DNA from: Clostridiales bacterium
GTDB taxonomy: Bacteria; Bacillota; Clostridia; Christensenellales; Pumilibacteraceae
Length of the DNA: 64,000 nt
Reading direction: 5' to 3'
NCBI GenBank assembly: GCA_022508485.1
Contig: JAFLVD010000004.1
Location: forward strand, 48,946 to 112,945
The position numbers were made by a program, and so were the translations under genes. The notes beneath the pieces were generated by a model. It was not told the origin of the DNA and ran no database searches. It saw only the letters and a program-made list of their open reading frames with translations. Numbering within the stretch: the stretch's first letter is position 1; the number at the start of each line of letters is the position of its first letter. This document shows positions 18,132 to 27,609 of this stretch, piece after piece.

Positions 18132-18206
18132 AATTTAAATATAAAACACTTTTTACCGATTTGTCAAGAAAATCGATAGGGTATAATGGCCGAATTAAAA
18201 AATTTT

Positions 18207-18452
18207 TTATTCGGCTTTATTTCCGTCGAAGTCGGTTTCGTTAAGAGTGAGGCGGCGCGAAAGCTGTTTTGCAAGCTGAAGGTCAATAAGTGCGGCTACC
18301 TGCTCGTCCGTCCCAAACAGCCCCATAGACGTGGCGGCGGCAATCGCCTCGAAGGCAAGCTCGCTGTCGCGCTTTTTTGCCTCTTCCTCGTGCGCGTCCG
18401 TTAAATCCTTAGCTTCTTCTATCGTGTCGCGGTAATCGTGCTTCTTTTCCAT
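18207..18452 (-). CDS. Small acidic hypothetical protein (81 aa)
   Basis: MEKKHDYRDTIEEAKDLTDAHEEEAKKRDSELAFEAIAAATSMG...; soluble composition, but no clear SD. Confidence 0.45.
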   Translation of the reverse strand: MEKKHDYRDTIEEAKDLTDAHEEEAKKRDSELAFEAIAAATSMGLFGTDEQVAALIDLQLAKQLSRRLTLNETDFDGNKAE

Positions 18453-18544
18453 ACCGTTAGTATGGAATGAACGGCGGTTTTTATGCGCCTTGTCGCCGCA
18501 ATAGGCAAACGAATATGTAAAAGCAAATAGCTGATGTCGGAAGG

Positions 18545-19471
18545 CTAATCGCCGTATTTGTCGAGCATTAGCTTTGCTTCCTCTTTAAGTCGGTCCTGTA
18601 TTTCCGCGGGGGCGAGAACTTTTACGGACGAGCCGTATGACAAAAGCCGCTTGTAAAGCGAGGAGTTTAGCGGAACCTCTGCGGAAGCCACAAGCTTTGT
18701 GCCGCGTTCCGACACGGCGCCTTCTCCCAGCCAGTCGACAACGCTTTCCGTTACGGTGGGGAAGAATTCGAATTCTATATCGGTGTACACCTCGTTGTAA
18801 TACTCAAGCTCGAGCTTTTCGGTCAGCGATCCTGTGCGCCTTATAAAGCTTTGGCTTGTAAGGCGAATGTCGCTTATTCTTAAAAGCTTAAACAGCCGAA
18901 AATCGCCGCGAAGGTCGCAAAGCGCGTATATATACCACGCGCCGTTTTTAAACACCAAAGTGTGCGGCTCTATTCTTCTGAACGACACGCTGCCGCGCGC
19001 GTCGGTGTATTTTATCTCGCATACCCGACACTGTTCTATCGCTTGGGAAAGCAGCCGTATTCTCGGTTTGAGCTTTTCCGACTGGTTGTAGTCGCAGTCT
19101 ATGTAAAGATCGTCTTGCTTTATCGCAAAGCTGTCCGCTTCCTTCGACTTGTCGAGACAGTCGAGCTTTTCGATTATCGCAGCGTTTACCTTGTCGCCGT
19201 AGGAAGCCGAGGTCTTTTTGAGCGCGTCGCGTATCCGCACCGACTCGGCGTCCGACAGAACGGTTTTATCGAGAGTAAAGTCGTCCGCGATACACACGCC
19301 GCCGTTTACGCCGGGGATTGATTCTATCGGTATGCCGGCGTCGGCGAGGGTAGTTAGGTATCTTGACACGGTGCGCTTACTCACCGAAAAACGCTCGGCA
19401 AGATAGTCGCGAGAAACCTTGCGCTTAGCAAGCAGTATCATAAGTATCGAAAAAATCGTGCTTTGGGGCAT
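18545..19471 (-). CDS. HTH/WYL-domain transcriptional regulator
   Basis: N-terminal HTH (RDYLAERFSVSKRTVSRYLTTLADAGIPI), WYL domain (NGAWYIYALCDLRGDFRLFKLLRISDI). Start at internal Met 19471; track ORF extends to 19531. Confidence 0.88.
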   Translation of the reverse strand: MPQSTIFSILMILLAKRKVSRDYLAERFSVSKRTVSRYLTTLADAGIPIESIPGVNGGVCIADDFTLDKTVLSDAESVRIRDALKKTSASYGDKVNAAIIEKLDCLDKSKEADSFAIKQDDLYIDCDYNQSEKLKPRIRLLSQAIEQCRVCEIKYTDARGSVSFRRIEPHTLVFKNGAWYIYALCDLRGDFRLFKLLRISDIRLTSQSFIRRTGSLTEKLELEYYNEVYTDIEFEFFPTVTESVVDWLGEGAVSERGTKLVASAEVPLNSSLYKRLLSYGSSVKVLAPAEIQDRLKEEAKLMLDKYGD

Positions 19472-19627
19472 AACAAAACAATTTCCGTCGTGTAATGAAA
19501 TAAGTATATAATCGCCGAAAAAGTTTGTCAAGATAAAATTTTCGAAAACGGCGCAAAATGATTGTAATAATCTTTTAAATATGGTAAAATATCCGTATAC
19601 CTATAATTATAGCTTGTTGGAGTTACA

Positions 19628-22450
19628 ATGATTAACGAGGAAGAAAAAATCAACGAGTCGACCGAAGCGGAAGAAACCGCGGAAGAGGTAAAGCCCACGG
19701 CGGAAGAGAAACCGGCAGCGGAAGAGGTAAAGCCCGTTTCGCCGTCTAAACCTCAAAAACAGCCGGCAGGTAAGACTCCGTCCAAAAAGGTCGAGATGAA
19801 CGCGTCGTTCAAGCGGATATACTTTCCGCTCGTTATCGTTTTAATCGTCGTAATGACGGTGTTTTCGGTTATCGACGCGCTTTTCGGTTACAGCCCCAAA
19901 GCGTATGACGACGGTTACTACGCCAACGTGTTCGAGCATGCTAAGGAGATAAGCGTCAACAGAGACAGGTCCGATTTGTCGTCTAACGGCGCGGCGACCG
20001 TTGCCGACTATATAGTGGGCGCGCTCGAGGACGGTTCGTTTACTCTGTCCGAACAGGAAAAGGACGAGGCAGAGCCCGACCTTAAAGAAGAGCAAGAGCT
20101 TTTTATTACCACCGATTGGTCGCGCGTAAGCGGCGCACCCGTTCCCACGGTTACAAGGCTTACCGAAGCGCCGTCGTCCATGCTTCAAGCACGGCATAAC
20201 ATTCCCGTCTACACCGCGGCAAAGGAAATTACCGATATCGTCGCCGCGATTCCGTCCCGTGCGACGAGAATGGGAAAATCGTCGAAATCAGTTATCATTA
20301 CCGTGCGCTACGACAGCCGCGCCGACTCCAACGAGGCCGCGCTCGCCGGCTTTGTGGGCGCCGCGCTCGAAACGCTTGTAGAATATGTAAAATCGGGCGC
20401 AATACCCAAAAACGATATAGTTGTAGTATTTACCGAGGATATGGACTATGCCTACGGCACGTATACGTTTGTAGACGCATTTACCGGCCTCGATAACGTT
20501 GTGTCGCGCGCTAAGGCGGCGGTAAACCTCGAAGCGTACGGCAATGGCGGCACGCTTGCCTTAACCGACGCATCGGGCGCGGGGCTTAGCTACTTTAACG
20601 AATATACCTCCGTTTCCGGCACGGCGTTTAATTCCTCGATCGCCGCCGCGGCAATCCCCGGCGAGATTAAAAACACTTATGCCGTAGACGCGTTTAAGTA
20701 CGCGGAAATACCTGTTGTGCAGGTCGCGCTTTTGGGCAATCTCAATAACGCGCAGTCGCCTGCGGATAACTACGCCGCGCTTTCCGAGTCCGCCGTCCGC
20801 ACGATGAGCGACTTCATTAAAAACTACTTCGAGTTTGCCGGCGAGACTGAAAAAACGTTTGAACTTAACGACAACAAGCTCGTGTTCTTCTCGTACTTCG
20901 ATTGGGGCACGGTCGCTTACGACAATATCGCCGCGTACGTTATTGCGGCAATAACGCTTGTAATCCTTATAGCGGCGATTGCGCTTACCGCAAAGAAAAA
21001 GACGTTCTCGCTGTACCGTATGCTCGTTGCCGTCGGCGTTATGTTCCTCGTGTTTGTCAGCTCTATCGTCGCCATGTTCGCGGCGTACTTCCTCGTAACG
21101 CTTATGCTTACCGGCTTCGGTGTATTGCCTATACACGCGATAGTGCAGGTAAGATACTTTAACGTGGGAATACTCATCGCTTCCATGCTTATCGCTTTTG
21201 CTTCGGCGTTCGGTTTTTCGAGCGTGTACAAAAAGCTGTTTAAGGTTACCTCGTCCGATACCGTAAGAGGCAACGCAATTCTCGTTGCGCTTATCGGCGC
21301 GGTGCTCGGCTTTGCCGCACCTGCGTACTCGTACGCGGTTTCCTGGCTCGGTCTTTTAATGGCCGCGGTTCTGCTTGTAACAGTCTTGTTCAACAAGAAG
21401 TTTAAGGACAAGTTCGGCTACGGTCTCGATAAGCTGTTCCTGTTTGTACTTCCCGTGCTTATCACTCTGCCTTTAACCATGTCGACGGTAACGGCGCTTT
21501 CCGCGTTGTGGCCGCTGTACCTGCTGCCCATCGTTATGCTCATCTTTGTGGCTATGCTCGGCTCGGCTGTGCCGTACCTCGACCGCTCGGTCGTATTCTT
21601 CGACAAGCTTGCCAAAAAGCTTCCCATGCGCACTCGCCGCGTCGAGCGCACCGTAATCGAAAGGGTAGAGGACCGCGCCAAAAAGGGCAAGTTTACTGAA
21701 CAGACCGTGCGCCGCGTGGAAAACGAAAAGGTGCCGGTAAACTACAAAAACTACTTCGGCATTTCGCTCGTAACCGTTTTGGCGGTTGTTATCGCTCTGC
21801 TTTCGGGCGGCTTCGGCGCGACCTTCGGTCAAACCGTAACCGCGCCCAACGCGTACGGCTCTTCCATTTACAACGACTCGCTCGTTTACGAATGGACCAA
21901 GTCGTCGGGCGGCGCCGTATCGCAGCGGCTTATTATCGGCGACCTTATCACCTATAAGTACGCGCGCTACGCGATAGACGACCTTGAATGGGATTCCGAG
22001 CTTGGCATGTATACCAAGAAGGTTAACCAGCCTTCCACCGACATAATCGGCACCGAACCCAACCTTACCAGAGCTTCTACCGGCTACGACATAACCACTT
22101 TCGACGGTCCGCGCTCGGTCGTAACGCTCACCATTCCTTCGGCGCGTGGGGTAACAAAGGCCATAATCACCGACAGCCGAGGCAAGGAGTACGAGTATTT
22201 TTACAGCAAGGTAAATACCATAGTACTGCGCCTGCCGTATGGCACGGACAGATTTAATATCAGGTTCGAAGGCTCTACACCGTCCACTATCCAATACGAG
22301 GAAAGGAAGTCTTTCCTTATCGAAGGCAGCGGAAACAGAGCGCTCGAAAACCTTACCGACCGCACGTATATGGAACAGTATTATAAAGACACCGAGCTTT
22401 GGAACAACCTCCGCGGCGGCATAATTCTTAAAGCCACGTTCTCTGTGTAA
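19628..22450 (+). CDS. Multi-pass membrane protein with degenerate M28-peptidase-like extracytoplasmic domain
   Basis: ARHNIPVYTAAKEITDI...VIITVRYDSRADSNEAALAGFVGAALETL...VVVFTEDMDYAYGTYTFVDAF resembles the M28 layout; several TM segments; N-terminal E/K/P-rich segment. Confidence 0.65.
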   Translation: MINEEEKINESTEAEETAEEVKPTAEEKPAAEEVKPVSPSKPQKQPAGKTPSKKVEMNASFKRIYFPLVIVLIVVMTVFSVIDALFGYSPKAYDDGYYANVFEHAKEISVNRDRSDLSSNGAATVADYIVGALEDGSFTLSEQEKDEAEPDLKEEQELFITTDWSRVSGAPVPTVTRLTEAPSSMLQARHNIPVYTAAKEITDIVAAIPSRATRMGKSSKSVIITVRYDSRADSNEAALAGFVGAALETLVEYVKSGAIPKNDIVVVFTEDMDYAYGTYTFVDAFTGLDNVVSRAKAAVNLEAYGNGGTLALTDASGAGLSYFNEYTSVSGTAFNSSIAAAAIPGEIKNTYAVDAFKYAEIPVVQVALLGNLNNAQSPADNYAALSESAVRTMSDFIKNYFEFAGETEKTFELNDNKLVFFSYFDWGTVAYDNIAAYVIAAITLVILIAAIALTAKKKTFSLYRMLVAVGVMFLVFVSSIVAMFAAYFLVTLMLTGFGVLPIHAIVQVRYFNVGILIASMLIAFASAFGFSSVYKKLFKVTSSDTVRGNAILVALIGAVLGFAAPAYSYAVSWLGLLMAAVLLVTVLFNKKFKDKFGYGLDKLFLFVLPVLITLPLTMSTVTALSALWPLYLLPIVMLIFVAMLGSAVPYLDRSVVFFDKLAKKLPMRTRRVERTVIERVEDRAKKGKFTEQTVRRVENEKVPVNYKNYFGISLVTVLAVVIALLSGGFGATFGQTVTAPNAYGSSIYNDSLVYEWTKSSGGAVSQRLIIGDLITYKYARYAIDDLEWDSELGMYTKKVNQPSTDIIGTEPNLTRASTGYDITTFDGPRSVVTLTIPSARGVTKAIITDSRGKEYEYFYSKVNTIVLRLPYGTDRFNIRFEGSTPSTIQYEERKSFLIEGSGNRALENLTDRTYMEQYYKDTELWNNLRGGIILKATFSV

Positions 22451-22471
22451 AACCCGAAATTTTAAATGATA

Positions 22472-22506
22472 AACGGCGCCGATTACCATAACCGGCGCCG
22501 TTTTTT
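22472..22506 (+). terminator. Rho-independent terminator
   Basis: aacggcgccg attaccataac cggcgccgtt tttt. Confidence 0.85.
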
Positions 22507-22669
22507 ATTGGCGGCAGGGCGGTGCGCACGTTCGAAAAAAAACGGTGTTTTTCGGTTTGGCAAAACGCTCGTCGAGGCCCCAAAACCCCTTAAAACGAAA
22601 AATATGGGCAAAAAATAGAGATTTTTTACATAAATTCGCATTTTTGTCGTATAAATTTGTCGCGAATAC

Positions 22670-22699
22670 TGGACAAAAACAAAAATTATGTGCTATAAT
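22670..22699 (+). promoter_or_regulatory. Promoter for the GH95 gene (TGGACA-N18-TATAAT)
   Basis: TGGACA 22670-22675, TATAAT 22694-22699, ATG at 22738. Confidence 0.5.
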
Positions 22700-22737
22700 T
22701 CTATCGATATATACCTATAAAACAGAGGTCGAAATAA

Positions 22738-25152
22738 ATGGCATCAGCACGCAAACCGAAGAATGTTCTCAAGTTTTCGCAGCCCTCTTCCTGGTGGGGA
22801 AGTCAGTGGCGCGAGGCGATTCCGCTCGGTAACGGCGTACTCGGCGCGGCTGTATACGGCGGCGCCGCCGAGGACGTCATTATGCTTACGCACGGCGATC
22901 TGTGGTGGCAGGGCAAGGATTCCGTTTTGCAGGACGTTTCCGACAAGGTTAAAGACGTTCGCAAAAAGATAGACGACGGAGATTTCCTCGGCGCGGAAAA
23001 AATACTTTCCACCGAGCTTATCAAAAAAGGGTACCGTCCGCAGCTGTCCTATCCGTTGCCGCTACTCGATTTTGTCGTTAAGATGCAGCTCGACCATACC
23101 GTTAAAGAATATTCGCGCGAGCTTGATATGGAAAGCGCGGAGGCGTCCGTTACGTTTAAGGACGGCGCGACGCGTTTTACGCGCAATACGTTTGTGTCGC
23201 GCGCTCGCGATATTATCGTTTACGAAATAACCCGTACCGGACAGAAGAATATAAACTGCTTCCTTAAACTGGAAACGCACGACAAGTTTAACGCGCGTAC
23301 CCCGGTTGCCATAAGCGCAATGCCCGAAAACGTAAACGTAAAGAGCGAAAAGTACTGGCTTTACTATTCCGCCCGCTCGTCGTCCGGCTCGGACTTCGGC
23401 GCGGTCGCCCAGGTTAAGTTTATGTCCGGCAATCAAGAGCCGGTAGACGGCGGACTTAAAGTAACCGGCGCGGATAGGATTATCGTTATCATAAAGCCGT
23501 TTATCGAAACGCCGCACGAAAAGGCGTGGAAGGAAGGAAAGGCCGCCATTGCCGACATTAAGCTTCCGTACGACAAGCTTTTAAAAGAGCATCAGACGCT
23601 TCACCAAAAACTGTTCTTTACCGCCGAGCTTGATTTTAACTGCGGCGGCAGGGAAGACTTTGTGGACGATTCGGTTGTCAAAACGGTTAAATCGGGTGAG
23701 ACCGACCCTGCGCTTCTCGAAAAGCTTTGGGCGTACGGCAGATACCTTATGATAACGGGTTCCCGTCCCGACGCGCGCCCCTTTGCGCCTTACGGACTGT
23801 GGTGCGGCGACTATAAAGCGGTGCTCGCGCAGATTAATGCCGCAGGAAGCTTGCAGGCGGCTTACGACATGACGCAGACCGGCAACCTCGGCGAGTTTAC
23901 CGAGAGCGTGTTCAGCCTTTACGAAGGCGTTATGCAGATGCTTAAATACAACGCGTCCCGTCTTTACGGCTGCCGCGGTATATTTGTTCCGTACACCACC
24001 TCGCCCTCGACCGGCTATCCCGGCGAGGTTTACGAGTCGATGATTCACTTTACCGGCGTCGCCGGCTGGCTCGGAAATCTGTTCTACGATTATGCGCTTT
24101 ACACCGACGACCAAAAATTCCTTAAAAACCGCGCTTTGCCGTTTATGAAAGAGGCGGCGACGTTCTACGAGGAGTTCTTTAAGCTCGTTCTCGGCGAGAA
24201 CGCCAAACAGGACTACGAAAACAAGTACTACGAGTCGTCTCCGTCGTACTCGCCGTTCTCCACGCCCGGCAATCTTACAGGGTCGGGTGAGGAACATGCT
24301 ATTGCGAGAAACGCGACCGTCGACTTTGCAATAGCCAGAAACCTTCTCAAAAACCTTATCGAAGGCTCGGAAAGCGCCAATATGAACAAGTCCGAGGTTA
24401 TGAAATGGAAGGATATGCTTAAAAAGCTTCCTCCGTTTAAATACAACCCCGACGGCACGCTAAGCGAGTATATAGACGACAAGTGCACCGACAATCCCGA
24501 ATCACCGTCGCTCGCGCTTTATTATCCGGTCTATCCCGACTACCGCAGCCGCGACAACCTCGAACTGAATAAAGCGCTTATCAACACGGCGCGCAAAAAG
24601 TCGCAGACCGCGAGAAGTAATATGAACGCGGACGCGCTCGCAAGGTATGCGCAGGTGTTTGCAAGGCTTGGCGACGGCGACAACGTTTACGACTGCATTA
24701 ACGCGCTCGTACGCGGCATGGCAATGAACAACCTCATCTTTGCCGACGCCGACTGGCGCGGTATGGGTAGCGGAAAAAAATCGACCTGGGCGCAGCCCGT
24801 GCCGTACGTTAACCTTATAGTAACCGGCGCGATACAAGAATCGCTCGTTCAGTCCACGCCCGACACGATATCGCTTCTTCCTGCACTTTGCGCAGGAATG
24901 GGCAAGGGTATGCTTACCGGCTTCCAGACTCGCGCAAAGGTGGAAGTTTCCTCGCTCGAGTGGGACGTTTCGCGCGGCACGCTTGTCGTTAAGCTTAAAG
25001 CAAAGCGCGCAACAAAGATCGACGTTCAGTTCCCCAAAACGGCAAAAGCGCCCAAAAAGGTGGACGCCGAAAAGTTCGACGACACGCGAGGCCTGCTTAT
25101 GGGGCTTAAACTTGCCGCCAACAAGCCGGTTACGGTCGAAGTTAAATTCTGA
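22738..25152 (+). CDS. Glycoside hydrolase family 95-like (alpha-L-fucosidase/galactosidase)
   Basis: QWREAIPLGNGVLGAAVYGGAAEDVIMLTHGDLWWQGK, characteristic GH95 N-terminal signature; (alpha/alpha)6-like region with PYTTSPSTGYPGEVY. Confidence 0.82.
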   Translation: MASARKPKNVLKFSQPSSWWGSQWREAIPLGNGVLGAAVYGGAAEDVIMLTHGDLWWQGKDSVLQDVSDKVKDVRKKIDDGDFLGAEKILSTELIKKGYRPQLSYPLPLLDFVVKMQLDHTVKEYSRELDMESAEASVTFKDGATRFTRNTFVSRARDIIVYEITRTGQKNINCFLKLETHDKFNARTPVAISAMPENVNVKSEKYWLYYSARSSSGSDFGAVAQVKFMSGNQEPVDGGLKVTGADRIIVIIKPFIETPHEKAWKEGKAAIADIKLPYDKLLKEHQTLHQKLFFTAELDFNCGGREDFVDDSVVKTVKSGETDPALLEKLWAYGRYLMITGSRPDARPFAPYGLWCGDYKAVLAQINAAGSLQAAYDMTQTGNLGEFTESVFSLYEGVMQMLKYNASRLYGCRGIFVPYTTSPSTGYPGEVYESMIHFTGVAGWLGNLFYDYALYTDDQKFLKNRALPFMKEAATFYEEFFKLVLGENAKQDYENKYYESSPSYSPFSTPGNLTGSGEEHAIARNATVDFAIARNLLKNLIEGSESANMNKSEVMKWKDMLKKLPPFKYNPDGTLSEYIDDKCTDNPESPSLALYYPVYPDYRSRDNLELNKALINTARKKSQTARSNMNADALARYAQVFARLGDGDNVYDCINALVRGMAMNNLIFADADWRGMGSGKKSTWAQPVPYVNLIVTGAIQESLVQSTPDTISLLPALCAGMGKGMLTGFQTRAKVEVSSLEWDVSRGTLVVKLKAKRATKIDVQFPKTAKAPKKVDAEKFDDTRGLLMGLKLAANKPVTVEVKF

Positions 25153-25184
25153 TAACCGCAGTTTCGGTAAGATACAATTTAATT

Positions 25185-25221
25185 AAAAATAGGCGCGCCT
25201 AAAAACCGCGCTTTTATTTTT
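25185..25221 (+). terminator. Probable terminator of the GH95 gene, containing a perfect 12-bp palindrome
   Basis: aaaaataGGCGCGcctaaaaacCGCGCttttattttt; TAGGCGCGCCTA at 25190-25201. Confidence 0.4.
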
Positions 25222-25395
25222 GCCGTTTCCCGGCGAAAAAACCGCGTTTTTCGAACCCAAGCGAGATATGCCTAACGCGCCGCTTGTCTTTTTGCTTTTA
25301 TCATGCTTGAAGGTTTAATAAAATAAAGTTTTTGCTTGGTTTTCTCTATTAAAAAGCTGATTTAGTATCTGCGTTTTTTTATGCGGAAAACTCGG

Positions 25396-25899
25396 TTAGT
25401 TCTTTGTCAGCATGAATTTAACCGAGTCGGGAAGAGAGGAGAGCTCTTTTGCGAAAAAGTCGGGATACACCTCGTAATCGGAAAGAGAGTCGATAGGCAG
25501 CCACACAAGCTGCTCTTTGTCGCCCCGATCGGTAGTCGAGCCTGATCGGATATTTTTAATCTCGCTCGATTTTTTCATTAAGAAGAATATGGAAAGCTCG
25601 TGGTAGCGCGTGGAAGTGCCTTGAAGCGTAAAAAAGTTTTCGTGGATAAATACAGGCCGCTCTATTTCGAGACGAATACCCGTTTCCTCGTACACTTCGC
25701 GTAAAACGGCGTCGTTTGCCGTTTCGCCGAAGTGAACTCGTCCGCCCACCGAGTAATGGTACGAGGTCTTGTCCGTTTTTACCATGAGGATTTTTCCGTC
25801 GTCGATAATGATTGCGCCCACGCGGTAATTGAATTTTCCGAGCGGCGTCATGAGCGCTACGTCGAGAATCTCTTTTTCGTTTGTGTTTTTCATATTCAC
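25396..25899 (-). CDS. NUDIX hydrolase
   Basis: Nudix box GRVHFGETANDAVLREVYEETGIRLE (GX5EX7REUXEEXGU). Confidence 0.9.
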   Translation of the reverse strand: MNMKNTNEKEILDVALMTPLGKFNYRVGAIIIDDGKILMVKTDKTSYHYSVGGRVHFGETANDAVLREVYEETGIRLEIERPVFIHENFFTLQGTSTRYHELSIFFLMKKSSEIKNIRSGSTTDRGDKEQLVWLPIDSLSDYEVYPDFFAKELSSLPDSVKFMLTKN

Positions 25900-25913
25900 C
25901 TCGAAAAGTGTTA

Positions 25914-26666
25914 TTATAGTATTTTTGTTTGTATAAGCTCGGCTGTCAGGTCGTCCATGCCGTAAAGTCCGGGCGGCTTTCCAATAACGAACGCCGCCGC
26001 CTTAAACGCACCGAGCGCAAACAGCTTTCTCGAAAGCGCGGTGTGCGTAACGGTGATAACCTCGTTTTCGCCGTAAAAGCCCACCTCGTGCTCGCCGATA
26101 ACGCCGCCGCCTCGCACCGATGAGACGCCTATTTCGTTACTTCCGCGCTTTCCGTTTCGGTTATAAACCACCGTCTTTCCGTCGCTAATTGCGTTTATCA
26201 GCGACAGTGCGGTGCCCGACGGACTGTCCGTCTTCGACTTATGGTGCTTTTCGACAATCTCGATGTCGAAGTCGTTCCCAAGTACTTTTTTAACAGCCTT
26301 TATCGCTTCCTTTGCCGCGGCAACGCCGAGACTGAAGTTGGCGGACATAAAAACCGGCACCGATTTTGATAGGTCCGTTATCGCGTTACGGTATTTCTCG
26401 CCGTAGCCGGTCGTCGCGATAACGGCAGGGCAGTCGTTTTTTAAGCAAAGGAATTTTATAGCTTCCAAAGTGTTCACGGACGGGCTTGAAAAATCTATAA
26501 TTACGTCGTATGGTACGTCCGCTTTTTGTGGGTCGGTAAAGGTTTTTGGGTTTTCGCATTCGGTTAGGTCGAGACCGCCGGTAACCGTAAAACCGCAGCT
26601 TTCGGCGCAGGAGATAAGGTTGCTTCCCATTTTGCCGCGTATGCCGATAATAAAAGCGTTTATCAT
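25914..26666 (-). CDS. dapB: 4-hydroxy-tetrahydrodipicolinate reductase
   Basis: NAFIIGIRGKMGSNLI, VIIDFSSPSVN, IATTGY, EIVEKHHKSKTDSPSGTAL; ATGA overlap with dapA. Confidence 0.94.
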   Translation of the reverse strand: MINAFIIGIRGKMGSNLISCAESCGFTVTGGLDLTECENPKTFTDPQKADVPYDVIIDFSSPSVNTLEAIKFLCLKNDCPAVIATTGYGEKYRNAITDLSKSVPVFMSANFSLGVAAAKEAIKAVKKVLGNDFDIEIVEKHHKSKTDSPSGTALSLINAISDGKTVVYNRNGKRGSNEIGVSSVRGGGVIGEHEVGFYGENEVITVTHTALSRKLFALGAFKAAAFVIGKPPGLYGMDDLTAELIQTKIL

Positions 26667-27559
26667 TTTATCAGTCCCATGCTTAACATTGCGGACCATA
26701 GCCGCTTTGTGTGCGCTTTTTCAAGCTCGGTAAGGGGGAGACGGGGAAGTCCTACGTCTATTCCGTATAGCTGCAACGCTTTTTTTATCGGTATGGGATT
26801 GACCTCGCAAAACAGAGCTGATATAAGCTCGGACAAATCAAACTGTATTTTTCGTGCCGAAGCGTAGTCGCCGCTACGGCACAGCGAGCACATTTTATTC
26901 ATGCGTTCGGGCACAAGGTTTGCCGCCACCGATATAGCGCCTATTCCGCCGAGCGCCATTGTCGTTACCGTATGCGCGTCGTCGCCGCAGTAGAGGTCGA
27001 GACCTATTTCACAGCACGCTTCGGCGGTTTTCGTAATGCTCTCTATATTTCCGCTCGCTTCCTTTATCCCTATTACGCCGTCGATTTTTTTCAGCTTTGC
27101 AAGCGTTTCAGGCTCGATGTTTACGCACGTTCTGTACGGAACGTTATACAGCACGACGGGGATTTTGGCTTCCTTTGCGACCGCTTTGTAGTGCTCGACA
27201 ATGCCTTGCTGCGTGCATTTATTGTAGTACGGTGTAACTACAAGCACGGCGTCTGCGCCGAGCCGCCTTGCCGCAGCGCATTTGTACGCGGCGCGAACGG
27301 TGTTGTTGCTTCCGGCACCTACGATAACGGGTACGCGCCGCCGCGTTTTTTCCGTTATAAAGCGCACCGCGTCCTCGAACTCGCTATCCGTAACCGTCGA
27401 GGATTCGCCGGTGGTGCCGAAAGGGATAAGAGCGTTTACTCCGCCGCTTATAAGATGCTCGATATACATTTCGAGTACGGAGTAATCGATATTGCCGTTC
27501 CTGTCGAACGGCGTTGCCATCGCCGCGCCGACGCCGCTGAAAACCGAATGTTTTTTCAT
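26663..27559 (-). CDS. dapA: 4-hydroxy-tetrahydrodipicolinate synthase
   Basis: GVGAAMATPFDRNGNIDYS, LIPFGTTGESSTV, VVTPYYNKCTQQGIVEHYKAV, VVLYNVPYRTCVNIEP, IGIKEASGN. Start at internal Met 27559; track ORF extends to 27694. Confidence 0.95.
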   Translation of the reverse strand: MKKHSVFSGVGAAMATPFDRNGNIDYSVLEMYIEHLISGGVNALIPFGTTGESSTVTDSEFEDAVRFITEKTRRRVPVIVGAGSNNTVRAAYKCAAARRLGADAVLVVTPYYNKCTQQGIVEHYKAVAKEAKIPVVLYNVPYRTCVNIEPETLAKLKKIDGVIGIKEASGNIESITKTAEACCEIGLDLYCGDDAHTVTTMALGGIGAISVAANLVPERMNKMCSLCRSGDYASARKIQFDLSELISALFCEVNPIPIKKALQLYGIDVGLPRLPLTELEKAHTKRLWSAMLSMGLIK

Positions 27560-27609
27560 TACGGTTAAATTTATGATATCGGACGGTAATGTGTGTAAAA
27601 ATATTTGTG

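Noticed and set aside
18186-18404. 72-aa plus-strand ORF
   Set aside because: Overlaps the more plausible acidic minus-strand 81-aa ORF; hydrophobic/Arg-rich tail and no SD.
21473-22489. 338-aa minus-strand ORF
   Set aside because: Antisense to the M28-like gene; no SD or motif.
22545-22832. 95-aa ORF upstream of GH95
   Set aside because: Overlaps the GH95 start out of frame and spans the GH95 promoter; low-complexity translation.
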